DNA of 64,000 bases from the NCBI GenBank assembly GCA_008694505.1, contig VZDJ01004378.1, positions 14,036,645-14,100,644 on the forward strand, read 5' to 3'. A program made the position numbers and the translations under genes. This document shows, in pieces, positions 11,291-24,530 of the stretch (within the stretch, counting starts at the first letter, position 1; each line of letters opens with the position of its first letter). Under the pieces are notes generated by a model that was given only the letters and a program-made list of their open reading frames with translations, was not told the origin of the DNA and did no database searches. The DNA is from Cyanoderma ruficeps (Eukaryota > Chordata > Aves > Passeriformes > Timaliidae).

Positions 11291-14048
11291 TTGTCTCTTG
11301 TCTGCATGTCACAGCAGCTACTGAGTTACTGAGGGTATCTCAATTTTGCCAATAGTAAGCAGTAGCAGTTCCTAAGATGCTTCTAATACTCATGTAACAG
11401 AAATGCTGCTATTTGGTTCAAATGCACAGATGAACGACATTTTTTCAAGAAAGAGGGAAAGTATGCCAAAAAAATTTAAACATTTAAAATACAGCTCAAA
11501 GAAAATGCTGGCTTGTTAATAAAACCAGGATAAGTCCAATAAATATTTAATTGGTGAAAAAAAAGATGATTGTTGGGAGTTACTTGAATGAAATAACTTC
11601 TCATTAAAGAGAGGTAGTATACATACCTCAGAGTAAGCAAGTTAAAGGGAGAAATAATTTAAGTTTGCATTGAATAAAAATGACCATTTGAAAGGACCTG
11701 TTCAAACCCCTTTTGTCTACCCTGCTTGAATGACTGCCAAATCTAACAGCTGAAGTTCCCAAAATTCCCTGTTGGTCTGCCATCAGAGGTTGTACACACT
11801 TGTTGCTATGTGAACAAAAGAAGTGTAATGAGCATCCCAAAGGCCATCCCAAGCTCTTCTGTGGCGCTTCTGCCACTTCTGGGCTTGCACTTGTTATCTC
11901 AGCTTAACTGCAGTTAATGGCCACATCACAGTACCAACAGGATATCAATACTAGGTAATCTCTGCTTGGAATAAGAGCAAAGCAGTCCTGAATATCCAGA
12001 AAATAAATAAATAAGAGCTTATGTTTTGATCAGGCTTTTCCAAACAGAATGTGAGCAGCTCCTTCTAATGTTTCTTGAAGCCTTAAGCTGAATGAAAAGT
12101 GGCATGCACAATGCTCCAAGGGCCATCAAACAGCTACTCCTCAAAGTCATAATAACAGAGACTCCTCAAAGCAAACAAGGCTGGTATTTGCCCATGGTAA
12201 TGAGCTCACTGCTTGCATGCAAAATTAAGTTTTAATTTATTTTAAACCTCTTCTGTTTCATCTTGGTAATCCAAGGAAGCATAAAATAAAAAGGGAAGAG
12301 AGAGAAGTGTACTAAAAAACTTTCAAAATGCCCTTCATGTTTACATGATCTTACAGGTTTTCTTCTGCTCTCAGAGAGAGCACATTTCTGTGAAGTATCA
12401 ACACATTTAAAAGCAAAATTAATTACAACTAAGAGTGTGAGAATAAAGAAGAATAAAATTCATTATAAAGCTCTTTCTCTCAAGTCAGTATTGACCAATC
12501 TACATACTATGTTGCATAGGTTCAAAACTTTAAGAGATTACTTTAGTTTGCAGTTCCCAAATAACACTTACTAGAAATAAGTACAGCTGTGGAAGAGTGA
12601 ATTATGAACTTATCATTAAAATGGAGCAGTGAAAAGCTTTAATGAAGAATAACCTAGAACCTGTATGTTACTTCTTAGTCTAAATTTAGGAAACACCACA
12701 TGAAAACTTAAAACATTAAATAAGAGCATTCATCTTTTCAGAGAGGTTAATAAAGGAGTAACTTTCTAGAGGAAATTCTCCAGGCATTGGAGAATAAATT
12801 TAATTTCCTTTTCTTCAAGATAAACTAGTCTATAGTCATTTCCAAGTAACTTATCTCACTTCCTGTATTTCAGATAGGAAACACATGTAACACCATGAGC
12901 CACCACTAGCAAAAACCAACCACATTACTCTTTCAATCTTTGTGCTTCTTTCCCTTCTTTTAATGGGAAACAGAACCCCTTCTGTTGACATTTAGGAGGG
13001 GAAGACTGCATGAAGCAACATATAAGAAGAGAGTGTTCCAGTTCCCATCAGTAAATCATGTAAGATTTTTTCTTGAGTGCATGTTGTGGAGACTTAAATT
13101 TGAGAGAAGGTAATCAAAACAAGCTTTTTCATTTAAATACCCTCTTCAGCCAAGGTTTTTAAGCCAGGAGAGCATGTTTCATTTGCTGTGATCAGCTAAG
13201 CTACTAAAACTACACATAATCAGAAGAATCTTCAAAAACAATTCAATTGAGCTATTTTGAGTATTTTTGATCTATAATTTCATTATTGTTTTTTCTTCTT
13301 TATATGCTTATTTTGCTAAAAACAGGACTTTAGGAAACCAACCCCTGCAGATTGTCACCTTTGAAACTAAGAAGTGAATATATTCTAAAGATTCCTTTAA
13401 TGCTAAAAAAGCTACATCTTGAATTGCTGAAAAGGGTATATACAATTTAATTTCAATATTTATCCAAAACAACAATATTTTAGCAACAATATAGGCAAAA
13501 TAACTTTGTATAAGCACAGTTTATGTAAACATTACTAAACCCAAGTTAGCCACCTCTTCCTAACATGTTTTAATTCATGTCTTCCCTTTTCCATGTTGTA
13601 ATAAACAAAGGGAAGTTTCACAGCTTCTCTGCCCAACCATTTAATTCTGCTTCACCTTAAACACTTGAATTCAGTAAAATGTGCTCTCTAGGGCCAACTA
13701 TGATGAATCTTAGCTTTGATGATTAAATAGAAAGCAGTAACAGAAAATGATAGGAATAAAGAGAAAGACTGTGTTACTCTAAGGTGCTGTCAGCAAGGAT
13801 GACATTAAATAAATGATTACAGAGGTTCAGTTCACCTGAGCCTGGATCAAAACCAAAACCTACTGGTGTATGACTCATCAGTTTGCCAAATGAAAACAGA
13901 TGTCAGGCTGCAGAAAGTCAGCAGGATCAAATGTTTCAGTACAAAGAACAGAAACCTGGCAATAACTAAGCATAGGCTAAATTCACCTTTTAAAAAAACA
14001 TTTTCAATAATTTCTAATCTGATTATTTACTGTGCATTGATACTGTGG

Positions 14049-14135
14049 ATTAATTTAATAGTACTGATTAATTACTTAATTAATCAGTAATTAATTATTT
14101 AATGAGTACTATTAATTTAATAGTACTCATTAAAT
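14049..14135. repeat. AT-palindrome cluster with direct repeats
   Basis: Two adjacent palindromes. The first, 14062-14089, is a near-perfect inverted repeat (mismatch only at the centre) made of tactgattaatta and its complement. The second, 14097-14135, has two perfect 19-bp arms around a single central base. In addition the 17-bp string attaatttaatagtact occurs twice in direct orientation (14049-14065 and 14111-14127). The block is almost pure A/T with several TAATTA/ATTAAT cores. It could extrude cruciforms. It could also be a homeodomain-type binding cluster, but nothing here separates function from template-switch mutation. Confidence 0.85.
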
Positions 14136-17100
14136 TTATATTTCATCAATTAGTGTTCAAGAATCCTACAGGTTTTAACATTGTACACATCTTACATCTT
14201 GCCATATCACAAACCTACTGGAAGGTTTTACAACTAAAACCTGATAGATTATTGCAATTAATAATATAAAAGTTTCTCATAGAAAAACTTCATCAATAAC
14301 CTAGTCCAAAACTCTGGTGTGACTTCATTCACTTTCTGCGGGGGTTTTCTTCTGAGGACACAATTAAGGGACAGTCCTCTGTTTGTAATGAGAGTCTGAT
14401 CAACATTAATTAAAATGCTTGGAAAGTATTTCTCTGATCCATGGGTGGCTCCTATCTCATCTAAGTTTAGCAGATGAAAAATTAGCTTCTTAATTTAAAC
14501 CTGTTACCTTTGAGCCCCACAGAGTAAATGCAGAGGCACCCACAACTGAAGGGAATTGTTCCATTCTAACAGAGATGTATAAGGATAGGATCCAGCTGTA
14601 GACTATGACACCTAAATTCAGGTGGCAGGAGGAGATGTCCAAGTACCCATTAAACTGGGTAACTATGGTCCTACTATCTAAAAACTCAAATCCATTTTAC
14701 AAAACCATTATAAAAAAAACGTTTCTTGTTAAATTCTGTTTAGATGCCTAATTTTATCTCTGTCTTCTAATGCAGAAGAAAAATTTTAAATACTTTCTTT
14801 AAAAAACATTTAGCCTAATCTGGATATGGAAGCATTATTACTCATTAATAGCCCTGTGACTATTTCATAGCCTTGTAGATATTGTGTGGCCCTGTTCCAG
14901 GGAAAAATGAAAATTTGTTTCTGCCATCATTTCTTTTCAATCTGACTCCAGCTCTGGATTTCCTGTTTTAATTTTGCTTAGTTTGGAAATTATTAGAATA
15001 ACTCCATAATACTTTTATGCTTTAGTCACTAATACACAGTTGAGTTTTGAACTCTTTGAACTCTCTTTTATTTGAAAATAAGAGCTGCACATGAATAGAC
15101 ATGAATTATTAAAACATATCTATAAAACTAATTCTTTTGCAGAGAGATCCATTTCTATTTCTGCTGCAAGCTGGTGTGATATAATGTAAGTTCAGTTGAA
15201 CCACTGCACTGCTTTCATGTCATGTGGATTTAGTGAAATAGACAAGATACAGTCTCAATTCAGCAATTTACAAGAATTTTTTTCTGCCATTCATTATTCT
15301 GGTAAGTTCTTATTTTTCAATAATGTTTCTGGCCCCTGAAACCACGTAACAGCATCCCCATTAGCTGGAAGTTTATTTTCCATATAATATCTCTGGTATA
15401 TCCAACAGATTGGCCATCAGGTCCTTGTGTCATACCACTTTCAACCTAAGTAAAAAATACTCTGTAACAAAATACTTTGGAATGAATCTGCTTTGACAGT
15501 CATTAGCTGTACATCTGGTCAAGACACTTTCCACACATTCACTGTTGGAAAAGAAGTTTTCATACCTAATAACTATAACACATGACTCAATGAAATACTA
15601 ATAAAATGTTTTAGTTATTCATTGCCATTTAAAATTGTCCATGTGGGTTTGTCAGTACAGCTTTTGAAATGTAATGAATTAATATCCTTACTTTGTCTTA
15701 ATTTGTGGACAGATGGTGTGAAGAGAGCTGAATGATCCACAGTGCTGTCCCTCAGCTTGTCAAGACTTATTTACAGTACAGGAGCCATCCTCTGATGGCT
15801 GATTATCTGCTTCATTTAGTGAAAGTGAAATTAACCTCTGGTTCTTGTGCTGGTGACTCAGCAGGTAGTGCACCAATAATGCAAAAAGTAATACCAGAAA
15901 GACATTGGTCTTCAACCCTAACAAGGCCCATTAAAGAGCCAAATTGTTTTATTAGACCCAAGAGATAGAAGCAATCATTTCAGTCTACTAACTGGAAATA
16001 ATAAAGTCTGAGGGGAAAAAAAAGAGAAGAAAATGAGTTTTCTTTCCATGCCTGACAAAAAAAAAAATGCCTGCTGGGTGAATTTTTTAAAAAAGCTCAT
16101 AATTCTGCGATTAACTTCTTTGGAAGCAGATCTGTGCACTGGAATTGAAAATCAGGAAACATACAAAAGCTTATATACATTGTTTCAGCTACTGTGGCTT
16201 TTGTTTCCTGGTTCCCATTACCTGGTAAGAATGTTATGTACAGTGCATCTCTAAGAGTAATCTTAGTTAAACAGCTTGATGTTAAGTACACCTGATGCAT
16301 GACTCTTTATGCTGGTTAATAACATGGCAGCAGTAATAATCCCCCCGGAAGAGCAAATTAAATGCTTTCAAAACTGTAACCTCTTTTGAAAGGTTCTTCT
16401 AATGATAGCATTTATGAGATCACAATGGAAAATCAGCACAGAGGAAAGCAAATGATGAGCAATATGAACCCTGTTTAATTGAATGTTCTGAGAACTACCT
16501 GAATCTCAAGGGCCATCTGTCAACAGGAGGAAAGGACAGGCTATTTGAAATCAAATTTACATTATATTTCTGCAAGAAAAGTTTCAGTGGGAGCTCCTTT
16601 CAGGATATATTTTGTTTCATCACATGACACATCTACTGCCTCTGAAAATATCTTCCTTAAGTGGTGCGATGTAACAGAAGTGTTAAAAAGAAAACAATCT
16701 TCTTTTTCTGTGTTGAACATATACAAAGTCCATCAAGTGAAAATATTGATTACCCAAGGGTAGTTTTTGAGAGCAAGTATCAAGCAAGAACAGGTATCAA
16801 GCATGATACCCACTCATGTTCAGAAAAGCAAGTGCTGAGGTACACACCAGATGGGAGATTAAACAGAGAGTTCAAAAGATTTTCCTGAAATATTGAAGAA
16901 GTTTATAAATGGAGCACACTGAGGAATTCTTGTTATAGAAATATCTTGGTGGTGTTTGTTCAAAAGTGTCAACTCATTTTACAGATGTTTTTTAATCCCT
17001 CTTGGTCTTTGAAAGCAGACGTATTTTCATTACTTCAGATTATTTTCCAAAAGAAATGTTAATATTTTTATTACACATCTGACTGTGTTGGCATGTTAAA

Positions 17101-20100
17101 ATCCCTGTCATTTGTTCCTGGACATATTATGATTTAATTAATTCCACCAAAAAGGGCCACAGAGCAAGGGTCAGGACAGTTAAACTAGGATAGCACTCAG
17201 TGCTTCTATACAGTAAAGCATTATCCAAAGCTAGGATCACCTCTCAAATCATAAACAGCTGCAAGGAACATTAAAGGTGAAAAGCACAGGCTTTTTCTTT
17301 ATGCCAAGATGCTTTTCATTTCTATTCCTTTTCCTCTGAGACTTCTTGCCCAAAAATCCCAAACCCACAGAAGTCTTTTCTTGACTGACTTGATCAAAGC
17401 TTGAGGACTGTTCAGGGAAATTTGCTGAGCAATAGGTTTTTGGTGTCTGCACAGGGATATGAAAATTTACCATGCCTTTGGAATAAGGTTATATAGAAAG
17501 AATCCCTAGAATAGCTTATAAATAATAATCAGTTTCTTTGTACCCCAGACAAAATGACCTGGGTTGAAAGACACACCATAGAGTCTAGAAAGGGATTGTC
17601 TCCAAATTAGTATTTATCTTATTCCTCTCCTGCCTTGCTCCTTAATGTGTAGGTTATTTTAACCATCCATGTAAACTACTGTCTCATATGACTGAAAATA
17701 AACAATGTTGTTATTCTATCAGGAGACTGCCAAAATGTGATTACAGGTCTGAGATCTCAGGGTAATTGTGGGATTGTGCTGGACTCAAGAGAGCTGTACA
17801 TCTTGAGAAGAGTGTGTTTGGGAAGAAGTCTTTGACCACCTGTATCCTCATGGAAAATAAGTATATCATCATATTTTGTTGAGGAAAGACAAGGTGCATA
17901 ACTATTATATGTATCTAAACTTTTCCTGGAAGCTGAAAACTGCCATATTACCTATAACTTGATCTCTAGTATTTATCCCACTCTCCACATTTCTATTATG
18001 TCATCTTACCAAGTCATCCTGATTTTTTTACCTCCTCTGTACTTTCTCCACCTAAAGTTTGTCATACCCTGAGATTTTGGAAATGAAGAGATGACAATAT
18101 GCATGTCTTGTGTGCCATATTATGCCAACCTTTCCCCACTGAGGTATCTCCCTCTTGTCACAGTCCTTTCCAGTTAACAGATCACCTCCTACAAATTTTT
18201 TTAGCAGCTTCCTGTCTGTCCAACAATCACCTTCTTTTTCTACACAAATCAGCCATCTTTTTTACTTGCCATATTTCAGTTTTCTTCTCAGTCAGATCTT
18301 TTGGTGAATCGCACTGTTCCTCTTTCAGAACTTCATTAACCCGGTCTTTATAGGATAGGATTCAGTCTTGGGATCTTTCCCTGATGCTAACCCCCAAATT
18401 TGATCAAATTTATCTGTCATAGCAAAGCATAAGGAAGAAAATAGTTTGATGAATGCATTGGACTGTAACAAAAAACTATGAGCAGCATCTTCCAGGTTGT
18501 GAACAGATTCAAGTCACATTCTGAAAGTTACATGTGAATCTCCTGCTCTGTCAGACTGCAGATTCCTTTCTGGCTTTGAGCTTCACATTCCCTCCAGCTA
18601 AGAGCAGGAAAGAAATTAAGTCTCAATAATGATTACACATCAGCTTCTCATGGGAGTCCCAAGAGGAAAATCTGTCATTTCACTTCAACATTTACTGTAG
18701 CAATATTGACAAAGTGTCCCTAAGCCACTAGCTCAGAGCACTGGATATATGCATATCTTCACCAAGTGTGTGAACAAGAGTGATCCTCATTCACTGCCAC
18801 TTCTTTAAGGACTGTATGCCGTGATTGAGCAATCTGATGTCAGTTTTGTCCAATATTTAGACTTAAGTATACTTTTACCTGAGCATGAGAAAAGTTTGTT
18901 CCTAATATTCTCAGTTTCCTAATGACAAAATGGCTTTCTCCAGTGCTGAAGAGCTAAGATTACAAAAACCTAATAAAGAATGCTCAATAAATTCTTGTAA
19001 CAAAACATATCACCTATACTGATGCTGTTTGCCTAAACTTAAACAAAGTTGTTTTGTGAAGTTCCTTCCCACACAATTTTTTTCTACTATTCCAGGAGAG
19101 AGACGATCTTCTCCTGACATTTTTTGTGGTTTTATTTTTTTTAGATATATGTGCTATCTGAAAGGCTAAATAGTATATGATTCTGCCTCCTGCAATCTCT
19201 TGCAGCAAGAAACTTACTTAAAATATCTAGTATTCATTGTTTTCAGAGCAAACTTATTCTAATTGGCTCAGTTTCTTGAAGTGGTCTCTCTGGAATATTT
19301 TTAATGTCACAAAAAGGCATTTCTTCCAGGAACAGGTTCTTTTAGTCTCTTTTTAAATTTATTTTCCATATGATATCTAAGAAAAAATTACACAGTATTT
19401 CATGCCCACGTGTGTCTACAATATGCACCTGAATATCCTAAAAAATACTCCATCAAATACTCTGAGTTTATTTTTATTAGCATTTCAGCAATAACAGATT
19501 GAAAATTTTATTTGCAATATGACATAAGACAGTTGCAACAACACCTTCCAGACCATCTGAAACAATAGCTCAGAAAGATGGATGATCTTTTTTTTTTTTT
19601 TGCTTGCAGATTTATTGAGAACAAGAGTCACTTTTCCAATATTTAGTATTTAACTGAAATATATTGCATAGTCCTTAGTCTTTTACTCTTCCAACAGTTA
19701 ATAATTACATAAGCTGTTTTAGAAGTCATTATGACTCAGCTGCTATGTTTCACTTAAATCCATGGAACTGAGGAGCCAGGAACAATACATAATACCACTT
19801 ATCAAGACAAAGAAAATGTGCAGTAATGTACTGATTGGATTGTTCTCTTACATAAAGTAAATTAAATTCCTGCATTTTAAAACTAATCCAATGCTTCTGC
19901 AGGTTGAGTGTCTTTTTTAGACAATTTGGCAAGCTGCACATTGGGCTCTGGGGAAAACACTGGTTTTGGCTGAAAAGCAGAAATAAAAACAAGTTCACAC
20001 TTTTAAAAAAAACCATAAACATGTCAAATCCAAAGATGTAGAGTAGCCCAGATATATGCAAGGAATATTGTCCAAACTCAGGAGAATTTAGGAGAGAGGA

Positions 20101-23100
20101 GAAATTAGTCTTTTAATGGCAAACTATTTAATATTAAATGCATAAAGCTATGGGGGGGAAAAAAAGAAACCATAAATCATATATAGCTTCCCAGCAAACT
20201 CACTTGTCTATAGGGCTACAAAGTCACACGTTGCTATTTCTCTCCTGGAGGCATGGTTTTGTATACCACCATGTCCACCTTAAAAGGATGGTTCTAGCAA
20301 TTAAAACTTTAGCTATCAGAGCTAGGAACCATTAGCCCCCTTGAGAAGACCTGGAAACCTGGAAAGCATCTTCCTGGCAAGAATCTATTACCTATAGATT
20401 GAGCTCCTCAAGCTTTTAGGTAGGTTCTGGGAAACAAATGAACTCTAATACTTGAGCATCAAATGGCCTAAGGAAGCAAATACATGTCTAAGGAATAGAA
20501 AGAGGGTTTCCAAAATGAAAGCAGTGTTTAAGTCACAAGCACAAGCAGATATAGGGAAAGTATGCATGAAACTTTTGCATGAAATCCCAGCAATCCACAA
20601 TGTCAAGGGCAAGCTTATCTGGAGAGTTCCTTAACATTAATCCTTCAATGATGCTTTCACAAGATTTCAGATCATTACATTTCGATTCTTACACTGGTTC
20701 CTTTTGCACACACTTCGGGCATCTCCAGTACATTTTGTAAAAATTTTGCAATGTTAGCTGCACATTCCTTCTCTTCTGGGCCTTCTCTGTTGCATGCCCA
20801 AACAAGAATAGGCACAATTTTTGCTTAGTCAGCTCCCAAGTAGCTTTTATTCTTCACTGAAAGAGTTCAGTTGACTGGGACTAACTTTTCTGTCTTATTC
20901 TCTTGTTATTTTTATGTTTGTTAATGTGCATACAGATATGCTGCAGTTCACTTCAGACTGACATTCCCAGTCCACAGCTATTCACCGCCACAGTGGCAAA
21001 TGCTTAAATCATTTATTGTCAGTCATTGCTCTCAATACACACTACCATGAATATTAGCCATTTTTCTTCATATTTGTATTTACCACAGTTCAAATTTAGT
21101 GTGGGGCAAAAAAAAAATTAAATTGGAGATAGTTATCACTACATGTTTTCTTCATAATTTTGCTCATTAACAAAATTAAAATGGTGATTATGTGACTTTT
21201 TCAGTTCAAGAATCTTATATCCATAAATTAAGCAGTTATATTACTTTTTTTAAAACAAGCAACTTCAGATAAAAAAGATCCTACAAAACAGAGTTGCATT
21301 CTCCTTTCAGGCTTTCAGTAGTAAGGCATACAGACCATAGCATGGCTTTATTTTGTGCAGTTTATGCCACATGAGTTCAATCACAAAATATTTTACTGGG
21401 ACTATTATGGGAATATAAGCAAGCAGACAGATTGAGCTCTCAGAGAAACTTGGGGTAGCCACATATGTTCAAAAAGGATAGAGAACTGCCAATTTAGAAG
21501 AAAAATAATAAGACAAAGAAATTTATTCTAGATATCACTTGCAGATCTGTAAGTTCTTAAGTGATGACTTGGCAGCAAGATGTAATGAGGAAGGAGGGTT
21601 ACTTTGGTAGTGACTTAGCCAAAGGGAAAAGCTAATTCCCCAGTAGTAAGAGCCTGACTGGAATCCTTGTCCTTTTTAAAAGCGAGATAAAGAGAGCTGA
21701 AGAGCTGGTCCTAGATGTTGTATGAACTACAGGTTCCACTGAAGATGGCAAATCGTGGATACTAATGTATATAAGTGTCTGCAACTTCTTGATTCACAAA
21801 TTATTATCTAATAAGAAACATGTTTTATTGATTATTTTATCTGTAGAAGTAGAGACAGAATATGTTATATAAATGTAAAACAACACGAAGAAAAGGTTCT
21901 CCTGAGTTCAGCTGACACTGGTGTATGTGGGACAGCTGCAGCAAAACAGGGAATGCTGAATGTGGCTTAGCCCAGTACATTATTGAGATACAATTATTAG
22001 AACATCTAAGAAAAATTAAGTCATAGTCAAATCAATGTATCACTACCTTACTGTTATGATTCACTTACACCTGGCAAATAAAAAGAACCATTTCAGAAGA
22101 AAAGTCAACAAAGTTCAGACCTTTTAAAAAACCAAGTAATTACATCTTAATTCTTAGAAAATATGAAAATGTGGATAGAACAACTGGAATATGGTGAAAG
22201 CTGAACTATAATGACTAAGGATGATGGCAACCTGAATGCTTACTGAGAGATGGTATTTTGGGTAGTATGAAGCACCCATAATTCCCATTGGAATCATCAG
22301 GAGCTGTGCCTGTTCCTGCAATGAATGAGAATATCTCTACTGTTATTATTAAAATATCAGATTAGGTGCTTATATTTCAAAATCAAATTCTGCCCCACTG
22401 AAGTCTGCAAAAGTACTACAACATGAGCTTGGTAAAGTTAAGTGCACATGAATGTAAGTGGCATTTTCACCTGATTCCTGAAAATATTTAAAACTATATC
22501 CATGGCATTAGCAGCAATAATTTATTTTTTTAAATCTCCTTACTGTTACTCAGAAAGTGTGATACTTTAGCATCACAGATGGCATCTAACTGCAGTTCTA
22601 GAGACATACAACTTCAGAATCTAGACTGACAAATAGATGCACATTTTTATATTAGACTAGAATAAATTTATAAACTTTATAGGTTTTTTCACTGATAACT
22701 TTCCTTAAGCATCTACAGATTCACTAAGGTTGAAAAACAGTGAAATATAATACAATCAATGCCCTGGAGATCCCAGGGAGGAATCTTCCTTTTTCTTTTA
22801 TGTCTACTAGAAACAGACTTTCAAATCCTGGAGATGATTCCACCATGAAATCTAACTATTCATGATTATAACACTTCCTACTCTCAAAAATCCATCCCTA
22901 GCTCCACAGTATTTGGTAAACTCCCGCTTTCATATTTACATGTAAAAAAATCAGTTTAGTTTAGAAAGTGTTCTTCACAGTTTTAGGGAACAGGGTGAAA
23001 AATAAAGCCAGAAAAGAAAGGACAAGTCAACAGTATAGTCCATGCATGTTCCATACCTGGAAGAACCCAACTTGCTCAGCCTTGGCATTAACAATACTGT

Positions 23101-24329
23101 TATGAATCACCCTGTTGATGTACCGAACCCCCTAATAGGAGGCAGATTTACAGGAACATACTGCAAAGCACAACTGAAAATTAACTTAACTGGAAATTTC
23201 CTGAGTAGTTTACAAATCAGAATGAAATCCATTTCATCCTCTCTTTGCTTTGTAGATCAGATCAGAACTCTTGCATCATATATTTTAGTATCAGCAACCA
23301 AGGTCTGTGTTTAACCCAAGAAATTAAACATGTCCAGGAACAGTCACAGCATTGGTGTTAAAGAGTCATTGTTACTGTTGGTAAACTCTTGAAAAAAAAA
23401 AAAAAAGTGTTTATGTACAAACTGTGAGTAGCTCCTGGAATGTCTTAAGTCCCACACCATGCCCAGCAACATTTGGGAGAGTGCCTGGGACCAGGAGCCA
23501 AAAGCAGGCTAGCAATCATTCTCACAGCTCAGCAGCACAGATGACTGCACTCTACTAGACTGCCTAATCTGCTAAAACAGCCCTAAGGAAGGAGCTCAGC
23601 AGAGTGTTTCATTTGTTGCTGCATAACTTTGAGCCTCTGCATAACAAGACAATCAACTACAGCTTTTTCATTGTCATTATATTCACATACAGCCAGACCC
23701 ATTTTTCCCAGTCTTACTTTCAACATGGAACATGGTTAAGGGATAAATAGCAGAGCTGCTTCAGCTGTGCAGCTTTACAGATATACAGGCAAACAGATAC
23801 ATTATAAACCAGAAAAATGTGTTCTAAGGTCCCTACTGCTGATACTTTCAAAGGGTGATGGTTGTAAAATGTCCTACACCAGGGCTACTGCACAATGAAT
23901 CTCCCACAGGGGCACAAAAGGTGAGAGTAAAAGGTGAGTTCAGGTTTCATTGGTTTCTATGCATCAGACACTGAGGTGCTGCATCAGTGAAGGCACACAA
24001 TACTCCTCATAGAGCTGAGGTCTCCCACAACGGCAGCATTTGAACTCCACTTTAATGAATTTTTTTCTCACAATATTTTTACTTTCTTTTTGGGAAGCTG
24101 GAAGATATGAAAATGAAGACAGTTTTCAAAGGCTAGCTTGCCTAGCATGACACCAAAATTTCAACTCAAAGCTCAAAACCATTACACATTCTTTAACTTC
24201 CATTTTCTCCACATAATAATTGCCCAGTTCCTGCCTGCCAAGTACATACAGATACCTTTGCAACTGCATAAAAATACATACAAAAAATTGCATTGTTGCA
24301 AATAACAAAGGAAGGGGGTTTTTTTATTA

Positions 24330-24530
24330 TTTCCAGAAAGATTTTCTTCACAGGAAAGGTTGTCAGGCACCATAACTGGCTTCCCAGGGAGGTGGTGGGG
24401 TCACCATCCCTGGAGATGTCCAAGGAAGTGATGTGTCACTTAGTGCTCTGGTCTAGTTGACAAGGTGGTCACAGGTTGGGCTCAAAAGTCTTGGACACAT
24501 TTTCAACCCAAATGATACTGTGATACTCTC
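24330..24530 (+). mobile_element. CR1 LINE 3' fragment
   Basis: Sense-strand CR1 tail: 'ttcttcacaggaaaggttgt', 'cttcccagggaggtggtggg', 'tcaccatccctggagatgtc', then a degraded terminus 'atgatactgtgatact'. About 200 bp remain, 5'-truncated and diverged. Confidence 0.88.

Larger units (their letters stand above)
6285..24329. other. 18-kb unique AT-rich stretch without recognised genes
   Basis: No recognised exon, pseudogene or young retroelement was found apart from the items listed separately (possible old CR1 at 11220-11290, palindrome cluster at 14049-14135). The longest open frame, 144 codons at 8914-9348 on the + strand, has low-complexity composition and no recognisable domain or homology. 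Stretches such as 15730-15970 and 16300-16520 have a balanced composition without repeat signatures and could be conserved non-coding DNA, but that cannot be shown from one sequence. Confidence 0.5.
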
